The notes beneath the pieces are model-generated. The model worked only from the letters and a program-made list of their open reading frames with translations, made no database searches and had not been told where the DNA came from. Position numbers and translations under genes: made by a program. DNA of 64,000 nucleotides from Lewinellaceae bacterium (GTDB lineage Bacteria; Bacteroidota; Bacteroidia; Chitinophagales; Saprospiraceae), in contig JACJYC010000010.1 in NCBI GenBank assembly GCA_020636325.1, forward strand, positions 176,300 to 240,299. The letters run 5' to 3'. Of this stretch, positions 44,618 through 52,576 are shown in pieces. Within the stretch, counting starts at the first letter, position 1; the number at the start of each line of letters is the position of its first letter.

Positions 44618-45444
44618 TTTCAATGATTGATGTATTGATTTTCCGGGCATGGAATTTTTGTCCGGGGATTTGGAATTTTTGTGCGGGCCCGGCGCCTCCT
44701 TTTCCAGGAAATTTGGAATCAAACGCGCCCGGCATTTGGAGACCGGATGATCGACACAGCCGGCGTGCGATTTATTGACATCTTAAATACCATTACCATT
44801 AGAAACAATCTATTCTTGCTGTTGGAAAATTCCTTATGGCCATGACCTGTTTCGTTCGCTATGTTTTTTAAAGTGTATTTTATTACTTATTTTTATTTTT
44901 ATACAATTAGCTTTATTTCAATTTTTTATAAAAAATAATTGAATGTTTTTTTTTAAAAAAAACTGATTTCGATAAAAAAATGCATTTGCAAAAATAGGAA
45001 CCCTGGGCTACTATTGTATGAGAAGGGAAGGACAAACGCGTTTCAGCAGTAGATTCATAAGCACTCCAGAGCATCGTACTTTTTCTTAATACACCTGCAG
45101 CGCTGCTGAAGCAACCGCCAAAACCCAATATGATGAGTCTGCAACTTTCCAATCTCTTAATCCACCGCCTGATAACCCGCTATCTGAAGCGGTTCCCCAT
45201 CCTTCTCTCCCAAAAAGAAATTTTTCTGCGAGAATTCATCGGATCATTTGCGATAGCATCAAAACTGATCCATTCGACGTGCCCACCCAGGTGACTTACC
45301 GCATCGTCGCAAAACCAATTTTTGTCTGAACTGCCGGCGGGTTGCTCCGTCGGTCATTTGACCTTACCCCGTCTACCATTCTCAGCCGATCTTTGGTTAT
45401 TCGCATTAACCTGCTTGTTTTGAACAGTGATTAACCCCTTCGCA
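44618..45444. other. 827-bp gene-free region with AT-rich core and a 21-bp direct repeat
   Basis: Two direct repeats TGGAATTTTTGT(C/G)CGGG start at 44650 and 44671, spaced 21 bp (two helical turns), just behind the hybrid kinase. Positions about 44865-44990 are very AT-rich with long A/T runs. A 54-codon reading frame (45130-45294) was judged random. No promoter with a full TAnnTTTG match was found before the next gene. Confidence 0.5.
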
Positions 45445-46743
45445 ATGGCCCGGATCAAGATCATATTTTTTAGCGCCGGCGTTCAAGAAATCCGGCTTGA
45501 CAACTACCTGTTAGCGGAAACGGATATGGTCATCTTTCCTTTGGGCTTTAATTTGGGTAAAAGGGACGTCAAAAAGAAGAAAACCATTGTCATCCTTTGG
45601 TATAGTCCGGACGATCATAAAGTATTCAATAAAATTAAATCGCTCCGTCAAAATTTCACCCACCTGCCCATTATCCTGATCGGGGAGAACCCCACGCCTA
45701 AAGATCTTTTAGAGGTTATTGAATTGAAGGTTGACCATTTCCTCACCTTACCGCTGAGCAAGGAAAAACTGCAGGATACCCTTCAAAAATTAGTCCGCCC
45801 TGTTTCCGGTAAGTATTTCCCGGACTTATCCGGATTCCGCCAAAAGGCAAAAATGCTTTTTCAGCGATTAATGGATTTCAGGGCCAAAAATAAAAACGAG
45901 CTGCCGACCAAATCGTTGGGCATCATCAACCCCAGTTATTCAGGTTTTCTGCCTGCGCCGAAACCGGACAAGGGTAAATATTATGACCTGAACGTGCTTT
46001 TTTTCGATGACATGAAAATCATCAGGGATGGTAAAACCTTACCGGCCATAAAAGGAAAGAAAAATAAGGCTCTTTTAGCCTATCTATTGTATCATCACCA
46101 TAAACCCGTTCACAGAGAGGTCCTGATGGACAAATTCTGGAGTGATGTATCTCCCATATCAGGCAGAAACTCCCTTTACGTAGCCATCTGCAATATTCGG
46201 AAATATTTTTCCGACTTCTTTCAAAGCCAGGAGGTCATCCTGTTGGAAAACGACTGTTATGCGATCAACTCCGAACTGGAGATCCTGACGGATTTTGATC
46301 AATTCAATTTTTTCTATGAAAAAGGGAAGTCCATTGAAACCCTGCAGGGGCTCAAACACGCACTGGGGGCTTACAATAAGGCATTAGCGCTGTACCAGGG
46401 GGATTTCCTGGGAAGGATGCGATACGAAGACTGGTGCGAGCCCATCCGGGCCAACCTCATGGAAACCTACCTGTTCATACTCAACCAGGTGTGCACCTAT
46501 TTTTACAACCAGAACGAATACGATGCCTGCATTAATATCAGCAAGAAAATGCTGTTGAAGGACAACTGTCTGGAAGAAGTGCACCGAAAATTGATCCGGA
46601 GCTACCATGCTCTCGGCTTCAACGATCTTGCCATCCGGCAATACCTGAAATGCAGGGAAACACTGGAAAAAGAATTGCAAATCCAACCTTCCAGTCAGAC
46701 GCAGGAATTGTTCCTCCAAATCCAAACAGGCGGGGTTCAATAA
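45445..46743 (+). CDS. SARP/AfsR-type regulator with BTAD domain
   Basis: 432 residues from ATG 45445; a GTG 18 bp upstream is an alternative. Residues 1 to about 125 form an alpha/beta domain like a receiver without an evident phosphorylation site (KKTIVILWYSPDD...LPIILIGENPTPKDLLEVI...KVDHFLTLPLSKEKL). A winged-helix DNA-binding domain follows (LPAIKGKKNKALLAYLLYHHHKPVHREVLMDKFWSD...NSLYVAICNIRKYF). The C-terminal BTAD domain is helical (ALALYQGDFLGRMRYEDWCEPIRANLMETYLFIL...LKDNCLEEVHRKLIRSYHALG). This is the SARP layout of actinobacterial antibiotic activators, uncommon in Bacteroidota. Phased heptamers stand in front of the next gene. Confidence 0.85.
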   Translation: MARIKIIFFSAGVQEIRLDNYLLAETDMVIFPLGFNLGKRDVKKKKTIVILWYSPDDHKVFNKIKSLRQNFTHLPIILIGENPTPKDLLEVIELKVDHFLTLPLSKEKLQDTLQKLVRPVSGKYFPDLSGFRQKAKMLFQRLMDFRAKNKNELPTKSLGIINPSYSGFLPAPKPDKGKYYDLNVLFFDDMKIIRDGKTLPAIKGKKNKALLAYLLYHHHKPVHREVLMDKFWSDVSPISGRNSLYVAICNIRKYFSDFFQSQEVILLENDCYAINSELEILTDFDQFNFFYEKGKSIETLQGLKHALGAYNKALALYQGDFLGRMRYEDWCEPIRANLMETYLFILNQVCTYFYNQNEYDACINISKKMLLKDNCLEEVHRKLIRSYHALGFNDLAIRQYLKCRETLEKELQIQPSSQTQELFLQIQTGGVQ

Positions 46744-47043
46744 TGCTCCAATATCCCGATCAAAGTCGTTGCTTCTCCTTACCTCCGCCTTTTGTTCCAA
46801 AAGAAACTGACTGAAGGCAAGCGGCCGTAGGTGATAGGCAGTTTAAATTGCCTTTCAACTTGCCGGTCCGACCTATTGCCCTGATTTTTAAGGACATTTA
46901 AGAAGAGTTTAAAATCTGATTTAGACTTTTTTAAGACCCTGTTAAGACCTTGAGGCCACCTTTGCAGCAACAATAATTCATTTTTTAACCGTGATCGGTT
47001 TCTCCTAAAATCCAATGGAAACAGATCAGCAAAAATCAAGATT
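46744..47043 (+). promoter_or_regulatory. Helically phased TTTAAGA heptamers and promoter: candidate SARP operator
   Basis: Six heptamers start at 46887 (TTTAAGG), 46897 (TTTAAGA), 46908 (TTTAAAA), 46920 (TTTAGAC), 46930 (TTTAAGA) and 46941 (GTTAAGA). The steps of 10, 11, 12, 10 and 11 bp put them on one face of the helix. The last ends 9 bp before CACCTTTG (46957-46964), one mismatch from TAnnTTTG. SARP proteins bind such 11-bp-phased direct heptamers with the last one about 8 bp before the -10 box. The rest of this 300-bp gap shows nothing else. Confidence 0.75.
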
Positions 47044-47595
47044 ATGTCTATTGCACGCTTTTCCAGGCCCGTGGTGACCTTCAACCAACCTTTAACCCTT
47101 ACGGCCTTTTCTGTGGACATGTTATTGGATCAATCGACCAACCCGGTAACTCCCGCCGTCCAAAATGCAAATAAGCATATAAGAACGAATCCTGCGCTAC
47201 CCGGCCATGCTTCAAATGATCCAATTATCATCAATGCATTAAGTGTTAACGGTAGTCCTCACACGCCTCAATCCCTCTATGTTGAGTTTCTGTGGGACGT
47301 TACCGGAAGCGAGGCCGATGCAAAGTTTTTCTGCCAGGTTAATTTAGAGGAAATCGGCGGTAGCGGACCTTCCAAGGATAAAAATGTCTCATCTGCTGCC
47401 GTAAATTTCGTCCATTTGACAGGGCTCTACAAGGATGTGGTTTCAATCCCTATCGGCACTGGAGCCGCTGATCTTCAGCCGGGCCTGTATACGGTCACAG
47501 CATTGCTGTTCGTGGAAGTCAACGGACCGACTACAGGAAGCCGAAACAAAGGATTGGGCGCCTTTTTGGAAGTAGGAAAAATCATGGTTGCATAA
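47044..47595 (+). CDS. Small beta-rich protein of unknown function, putative SARP target
   Basis: 183 residues with no signal peptide or membrane helix. Residues about 60-183 alternate like a beta sandwich: DPIIINALSVNG, SLYVEFLWDVTGSEADAKFFCQVNLEEIG, LQPGLYTVTALLFVEVNG and FLEVGKIMVA. The same order (I...NG, EFL, F-Q-V/I, PGLY) is found at the C-terminus of the next gene's product, so both seem to carry one domain. It is the first gene behind the phased heptamers. I do not recognise the family. Confidence 0.7.
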   Translation: MSIARFSRPVVTFNQPLTLTAFSVDMLLDQSTNPVTPAVQNANKHIRTNPALPGHASNDPIIINALSVNGSPHTPQSLYVEFLWDVTGSEADAKFFCQVNLEEIGGSGPSKDKNVSSAAVNFVHLTGLYKDVVSIPIGTGAADLQPGLYTVTALLFVEVNGPTTGSRNKGLGAFLEVGKIMVA

Positions 47596-47613
47596 GATGC
47601 CGGCCAACATAAA

Positions 47614-47658
47614 CAGGGATATCGGAATGATGGCAATCCAGCCTTTCCGGTATCCCTG
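47614..47658 (+). terminator. 14-bp hairpin after the small beta protein
   Basis: CAGGGATATCGGAA (47614-47627) pairs with TTCCGGTATCCCTG (47645-47658) over all 14 positions with one G-U wobble, loop 17 nt. It follows the stop by 18 bp. No T run follows, so it may trim or stabilise the message, lowering expression of the next gene relative to the first. Confidence 0.5.
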
Positions 47659-47745
47659 ACATCTGGAATACGATCTGTTCCAAGACACACTTCCTTATCG
47701 AGTTCTGAACTTCATTGCTCCAAAGAGCCTAACCTTTTTCAATTA

Positions 47746-49104
47746 TTGATCATGACCGGCCAAAAGACATACCGGCTTCCGGGATCTTCTATCTCCGGAA
47801 ATGCCGGCTTTGAAATGTTCAAAGCTAAAGACGACGGCCTTTATTATTTTCACTTTAATGATGCTAAAGGCCAGGCGGTATTGTTCAGCAAGAGTTATGC
47901 CACCGCCAGAACCAGGACCGCCAGGTGCAATACCCTGCGCAAAAGAATGTCGATCAGGAGCAGCTATGTAAAAAAGGCTGTAAACGGGTCGTATTACATC
48001 GCAGTGCTCGGTGAGAACCGGGAAGAACTGGCCAGGAGCAAGGCATTCGAAACCCAAAAATCGAGGGATCTGCTCTTTGAAAAACTCCAAAAAGGCGACA
48101 CCGCTAACGGAGCTGCTAAAAGGGTGGATCTATCGCCCAAAAAGCCTGGAAAACCAACCCGAAAAAAGGAAGAACAAGATCCTGAGCCTCCCAAGGATAA
48201 AAATGCGCAACAGGCCAGGTATCGATTCAACATCACCTTTCGAAAAGCAGCCGATAAAACACCGCTTTCCGGTGAGATCCAGTTTCCGATATCCGAGGAA
48301 AAATCCTCTTTTCAAGGGTTTGATCTCGACACGATCCGGCAATTCATCACTCAACACCTTCCCGACGACACTTCGGCATTCTCAAAGGACCATCAAAAAG
48401 AGATCGACGCAATAAAGACCGAATGGCGCCAGGCCATTCAGACGGGACAAGAAAAAGCGGCTAAACAGGCCGAAGAACTCAACCAAAAACTGAAAGCGGC
48501 CGATAAGCGCGAAACAGAACAGCAAAGAGAATTTGAGGCGGATACCAAGGCATTAAAGAAACAGTTTCAGTCCCGGATATCCGATTTAGAAAAATCTTTA
48601 AAGGCCGCTCAAGGCCGGATAAAAGCCTTGGAAAAAGAAATTGAGGAGCTCTCCCTGCCGCCCAAAAAAGAAGAACCCGTTACGGCAAACCCGGCTGTTC
48701 CCAATCAACCGCCACCGGCGCTTCGGCAGTTACTGGCCCAAGAACAGTCCAAACTAAGCAAACCCATTGTGCTGATGGTTGGCGGCAAAATAACAGAAAA
48801 CCTGAATTTGCATAAAACAAACCTGCCCATCGAATTCCTCCTGAAGATTGATGAACCGGAAGAACAAGAGGCCTTTGAAAGCTATCGGGCCATTTTTCAA
48901 ATCAAATCAATGGAAAACGGGCAAATTCATTGGGCGGTCCAGTTCAACGGAGATCTGGGTCAGCGAAATCAAATCCTTTTATCCGGCAATAGTTTAAGCT
49001 CTTGCGCCCCGGGCCTGTACCAATTGATCCTCCGGGTTTTCCCTTTGGATCCTTCCGCTCCGGATTGCGAAATTGAAGGAAAAAGGGTGGTCTTTGTTTT
49101 GTAG
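47746..49104 (+). CDS. Double YegP/DUF1508 - coiled coil - beta-domain protein
   Basis: 452 residues. The first about 105 residues look like two DUF1508 (YegP) modules: FEMFKAKDDGLYYFHFNDAKGQ..LFSKSY and YVKKAVNGSYYIAVLGENREELARSKAF. A charged, Pro-rich linker follows, then a short beta segment (ARYRFNITFRKAADKTPLSGEI). A long coiled coil spans about 220-310 (EEL..KL.AADKRETEQQREFEADTKALKK...). The C-terminal domain (about 345-452) resembles the previous gene's product (LPIEFLLKIDEPEEQEA, APGLYQLILRVFPLD). There is no signal peptide, so it is cytosolic. DUF1508 has no established reaction. It is the second gene behind the SARP-like operator; a 150-bp gap and hairpin separate them. Confidence 0.7.
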   Translation: MIMTGQKTYRLPGSSISGNAGFEMFKAKDDGLYYFHFNDAKGQAVLFSKSYATARTRTARCNTLRKRMSIRSSYVKKAVNGSYYIAVLGENREELARSKAFETQKSRDLLFEKLQKGDTANGAAKRVDLSPKKPGKPTRKKEEQDPEPPKDKNAQQARYRFNITFRKAADKTPLSGEIQFPISEEKSSFQGFDLDTIRQFITQHLPDDTSAFSKDHQKEIDAIKTEWRQAIQTGQEKAAKQAEELNQKLKAADKRETEQQREFEADTKALKKQFQSRISDLEKSLKAAQGRIKALEKEIEELSLPPKKEEPVTANPAVPNQPPPALRQLLAQEQSKLSKPIVLMVGGKITENLNLHKTNLPIEFLLKIDEPEEQEAFESYRAIFQIKSMENGQIHWAVQFNGDLGQRNQILLSGNSLSSCAPGLYQLILRVFPLDPSAPDCEIEGKRVVFVL

Positions 49105-49181
49105 TTGAAGCAATTCAAATTAGAAAAATTAAACATTTTGCCGGAAGAGGCGGAGGTAAAAAGCCAATGATCACCCCCGCC

Positions 49182-49530
49182 TCATCCGACGAAGCCTCCG
49201 GCCTCCGGACGACGGAGTCGGGCGCTCCCCCGCACGCTCTTGTATTCAGGTCCCATCATCGAGGGATTGGTCAGGTACATGTTCATCGCATTCACCATCG
49301 GTGCGTTGGCCAGGATCACTAATTCAGCCGAATTTTCCGGTTTCTTCGCGTTCTGATACCGCTTGTTGATCTGACTGCCGCCGCCCATCATCCCCATGAT
49401 GCCGGCATTGGTGGTCTCTCCCTCTTCGGCAGCCAGCCCGTTGATCTCTTTGGGGAGGGCTTCGGCAATCTGAAGGGCCAGTACGTTATCAATCTCGTTG
49501 ATCGCATCCTCAGTTCCTCGATTCCTCGAT
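49182..49530 (-). pseudogene. Fragment of a Bacteroidota DUF4252-like/hypothetical protein
   Basis: The minus strand reads EDAINEIDNVLALQIAEALPK, then GIMGMMGGGSQINKRYQNAKK and MVNAMNMYLTNPSMMGPEYKSVR, which has the look of a real secreted-protein domain. There is no start: upstream, the frame runs straight into the GAGGAATCG array and a stop. Downstream, after YKSVR, it turns into a low-complexity RLRRPEAGGF end. It appears to be the middle of a gene that lost both ends, the 5' end exactly at the array. The family name is tentative. Confidence 0.6.
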
Positions 49531-49549
49531 TCCTCGATTCCTCATCATC
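49505..49549 (-). repeat. GAGGAATC array after the LytTR gene
   Basis: Four 8-bp units (GAGGAATC, minus strand) lie at about 49511-49545, directly behind the LytTR regulator stop codon (TGA, 49550-49552). They join the LytTR gene to the pseudogene fragment. Confidence 0.85.
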
Positions 49550-50326
49550 TCACTTCCCCATCCAAACCTTGAAATCATTCACCCGCTCCCGACTCACGGT
49601 TACTTCCTCCGCCGACTCCGGCTTCAGGTACAATTTCAGGCGGTTGTTGAAATACGGATGGATCTGCTGGACGGATGGGATGCTGACGATGAATTGCCTG
49701 CTCACCCGAAACCAATCCCGGGGGTCGAGCATGGTCTCCAGGTCCTCCATCTTGTAATCGACGATGTATTTCTGTCCGCTGTGGGTGCGGATGAAATTGA
49801 CCCGGCCCTCCGACCAGAAATAGGCGATTTCCGTAACGGGCACAGAGACGAAACGCTGCATGTGCTTGACCAGGAAGCGGGTCCGGAACTCCCGGTGCTT
49901 ATCGGCCTGCCCGCCAAGGGTTTCCAGCAGGCGTTGCAGGTTGAATTCCCGGGCAGGGGGCTGTTTGTACATTTGCCCGAACTTGGCCAGCGCTTTGGCC
50001 AGGTCTTCCCGCTGGACGGGCTTCAGGAGGTAATCCACGCTGTTGACCTTGAAGGCCTGGAGGGCAAATTCGTCGTACGAGGTCACAAATATGACCGGGC
50101 ACGTCACATCCGCCTGCTGGAAGATCTCGAAACTCTGCCCGTCCGACAGTTCGATGTCCATGAAGATCAGGTCGGGCGCCGGGTTTTCGGCCAGCCATTC
50201 GACGGCGCCGGTGATGCTGCCGGCATGTCCCAGGATCTCAAATTCCGGGGCTACCTCTTCGATAAGCCGGGTAAGTTTCTTTACGGCAAGGGCTTCGTCT
50301 TCGACAATAAATGTGGTGCGATTCAT
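49550..50326 (-). CDS. LytTR-family response regulator
   Basis: 258 residues. The receiver (1 to about 120) has E9/D10, the phospho-acceptor D57 (DLIFMDIELSDG), and the conserved Thr/Ser and Lys (FVTSYDEFALQAFKVNSVDYLLKPV). The C-terminal LytTR domain (about 150-258) has FLVKHMQRFVSVPVTEIAYFWSEGRVNFI, RDWFRVSRQFIVSI and LKLYLKPESAEEVTVSRERV. It binds DNA as a beta fold, usually at tandem short repeats. It is the last of three same-strand genes with two LytS-type kinases, 12 bp after the second kinase's stop. Confidence 0.95.
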   Translation of the reverse strand: MNRTTFIVEDEALAVKKLTRLIEEVAPEFEILGHAGSITGAVEWLAENPAPDLIFMDIELSDGQSFEIFQQADVTCPVIFVTSYDEFALQAFKVNSVDYLLKPVQREDLAKALAKFGQMYKQPPAREFNLQRLLETLGGQADKHREFRTRFLVKHMQRFVSVPVTEIAYFWSEGRVNFIRTHSGQKYIVDYKMEDLETMLDPRDWFRVSRQFIVSIPSVQQIHPYFNNRLKLYLKPESAEEVTVSRERVNDFKVWMGK

Positions 50327-50338
50327 GGTCTGTTTCGG

Positions 50339-51409
50339 TTAAAGCACAGGTAAAAATACGTTGAAGAACCGGCCGTCCTCCTCAATGGAAAAGCCGGTTT
50401 GGCCGAGCAGTTCGTATCGCTTCCGGAGGTTCTCCAGGCCTACTTTGTTGGACGGGGCCAGGGTGGGCCGGCGTTGTATATTGTTCCGGACGAGCAATCC
50501 GCCGGGAGAAGAACTGATCTCGATATGAAGCGGCTGCGAGGGCCGGGTCTGGTTGTGTTTGACCGCGTTCTCCGCCAGGATCTGCAGGGCCAGCGGCGGC
50601 AATTTCATTTCCTGGAAAACGGCGCTCACCTGGATATCCCAGGCAATGCCCTCTTCGTACCGGGTCTTCAGCAGGTGAAAATACGACCGGATAAAGCGCA
50701 ACTCGTCCGCAACGGTTGACAATTCGTTCTCGTTGTTGCGCAGCAGGTACCGATAAACGTTCGACAATTCGTCGACGAACTTCTCGGCCCGTGGCGGATC
50801 CTCCCCGATCAGGGAAGACAGCGAATTGAAACAATTGAAAAGAAAATGCGGATTGAGCTGGTTTTGCAAGGATTCAAACTGGGATTCCAGGTGGAGTTTT
50901 TCCAGCGATTCGCTCTCCACAATGGCCGCTTTCCACTTCTTGAAATAGAGGAAGCTTTCGTGGATGGAAACCCCCAGCCCCGTGGACATGACGGCAAACA
51001 GCGTCAGCGCCCACACATGGTTCCAGGAAAACACGAGGTGTTCGTAGTTCAGCCGGCTGACGATATAGTACGTCAGCAATCCGATGCCGATATTGGTCAT
51101 CAGGTAGCAGGGCACGCTGATCGTGACCCGCAAGCGCCAGTCGGCTGCATCCGGGAAGCGGGCGGCGATGGTGTACATGAACCAGTTGTCCGCTCCGGCT
51201 ACCAACACAGCGCTGAGAAACCAGGGAAATACGGTGCGTATGAAACTCCATGCAGATTCAAAGACATAGTCGCCGTAAAGGAAGTAACAGACCCCTACCA
51301 TGATCGGCGGCACGAACAGGAAATCCGCCAGGTATTTCCGGAAGATCTTGCCCAGCAACCTGAAGCCTCCATGGATCATTTGTCCGGCCGATGTGCTGAA
51401 GGTCATCAT
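50339..51409 (-). CDS. LytS/YehU-type sensor histidine kinase (intact)
   Basis: 356 residues from ATG 51409, which overlaps the stop of the upstream kinase as ATGA; a much longer in-frame extension is rejected because of this coupling. Four membrane segments (about 30-145) are followed by a coiled linker and the His_kinase domain with H188 (LNPHFLFNCFNSLSSL). The ATPase keeps the N box (LAENAVKHN, N281) and a GLENLRKRYELL G2-like end. It should phosphorylate the adjacent LytTR regulator. No large extracytoplasmic sensor is present, so the signal is probably membrane-related. Confidence 0.93.
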   Translation of the reverse strand: MMTFSTSAGQMIHGGFRLLGKIFRKYLADFLFVPPIMVGVCYFLYGDYVFESAWSFIRTVFPWFLSAVLVAGADNWFMYTIAARFPDAADWRLRVTISVPCYLMTNIGIGLLTYYIVSRLNYEHLVFSWNHVWALTLFAVMSTGLGVSIHESFLYFKKWKAAIVESESLEKLHLESQFESLQNQLNPHFLFNCFNSLSSLIGEDPPRAEKFVDELSNVYRYLLRNNENELSTVADELRFIRSYFHLLKTRYEEGIAWDIQVSAVFQEMKLPPLALQILAENAVKHNQTRPSQPLHIEISSSPGGLLVRNNIQRRPTLAPSNKVGLENLRKRYELLGQTGFSIEEDGRFFNVFLPVL

Positions 51410-52428
51410 GTCGCCTGGATTTTTTCGTGCAGCTGGATGCGGAAGCAGAGCCGGCCTTCGGCAATCTCCGGTTGAACGGCGGCCCATTCGCCGTCCTGGG
51501 CAGTGCCTGGGTTCGGATCGCGGCGGCTTACCAGGACCGACCTCGGCTGGTGCATGCAGCTCAGTGCGAGGTCCTCCCCTTCCGAACGGATGTCCAGGAT
51601 CAGGGGCCGGTCGGCGGCAATGACCTGCGTTCGGGTCACCCGGTCGGCAACGGCTTGCAGGCTCAATACCGGCAGCCCTTTTTTCAGGACGGCATCCAGC
51701 CCGGATTCCCTGATCTGAAAAGCGCCGTCGTACCGGATATTCAACAAAAAGGCATAGGATCGCAAGAAATGGAGTTCATCTTCCAACGGGACCAGCACCT
51801 GCCAATTGGCCCGCAAAAGATACCGGTACACCTTGGACAGCTCATCCACGAACCGTTCGGCTGTGCCGGCATCTTCCGGGATCAGGGCGGAAAGCGTGGT
51901 CAGCGAATTGAACAGAAAATGCGGGTTGACCTTGCTTTTCAGCGCAGCCAGCCGGTGCTGGGCCCTTTCCTTCTTGATGTGCTCGGTGCGCATCAGGGCT
52001 TCCCGGTAATTCCGGAAAAAGTAGGTCGCCTCGAAATACCCGCCGATCATCGAAATGAAGAACAAGCCGATGCCGAAATTGATCAGAAACGCCTTCAGGG
52101 TCAGCACCGGCCCCTTCATGAGGTGCAGCAGATCGGTTGCCCAGAGGATTCCCGCGTGCAGGACGGCCAGCAGGATGATGTAGAGGGACAAGGTCGCCAG
52201 GACCCGTTTCGGCGTCTGGTCGACACCTTGAAACCGCTTCCGGACCCCCAGCAGGATCAGGCGGGCGACCTCCCAGGTCAGGCTGGAGAGAATGGCGGCC
52301 ATGATGCAGAACTTCCACCAAAGGTCCCATCGGCCCGGAAAAAATATAGGCATTTGCGCCGTGACGGTCAACGCCACCAGCAGGGGAAGCCCCCAGATAC
52401 GCAAATGCCGGTCATTCAATTTTTCCAT
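51406..52428 (-). CDS. LytS-type kinase homologue with degraded ATP-binding domain
   Basis: 340 residues, four membrane segments (about 12-135). The phospho-acceptor helix is kept: KSKVNPHFLFNSLTTLSALIPED, with H170 and the following RFVDELSKVYRYLLR. Where the intact neighbour has LAENAVKHN, this protein reads AVADRVTRTQ. The later glycine boxes are absent, replaced by SVLVSRRDPNPGTAQDGEW. It therefore should not bind ATP as a kinase. It may be a pseudokinase partner phosphorylated in trans or modulating the intact kinase, whose start codon overlaps its stop. Frameshift was considered: the reading frame is open to its end and its codon use looks normal. Confidence 0.85.
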   Translation of the reverse strand: MEKLNDRHLRIWGLPLLVALTVTAQMPIFFPGRWDLWWKFCIMAAILSSLTWEVARLILLGVRKRFQGVDQTPKRVLATLSLYIILLAVLHAGILWATDLLHLMKGPVLTLKAFLINFGIGLFFISMIGGYFEATYFFRNYREALMRTEHIKKERAQHRLAALKSKVNPHFLFNSLTTLSALIPEDAGTAERFVDELSKVYRYLLRANWQVLVPLEDELHFLRSYAFLLNIRYDGAFQIRESGLDAVLKKGLPVLSLQAVADRVTRTQVIAADRPLILDIRSEGEDLALSCMHQPRSVLVSRRDPNPGTAQDGEWAAVQPEIAEGRLCFRIQLHEKIQAT

Positions 52429-52576
52429 GGTTCAGGATCAGCTCCCAAAATTAAGGAACCCGGACGCTCGTAGATCCGGCAAATGTCATGAATTGTGAAA
52501 TTCGCAGCATGAATCGTCACTCACCCTCTCATCCTCTCACCCTCTCACCCCCTCACCCCCTCACCCTCTGATTACC
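52429..52576. repeat. GGGTGAGAG array between cyclase and kinase genes
   Basis: About seven CTCTCACCC/CCCTCACC units (52513-52569) read GGGTGAG(AG) on the minus strand and begin 8 bp after the cyclase stop. It is the same family as at 29560 and 58500, in the same orientation relative to the gene in front. Confidence 0.85.

Noticed and set aside
45130..45294. 54-codon frame (MMSLQLSNLLIHRLIT...) before the SARP-like gene
   Set aside because: No promoter, no homology I can name and random-looking composition. It is kept out of the feature list as chance.
51406..52428. Frameshift as the cause of the missing ATPase motifs in the upstream kinase
   Set aside because: The frame stays open to a precise ATGA overlap with the next gene, and no alternative frame shows the N box or glycine boxes on inspection.
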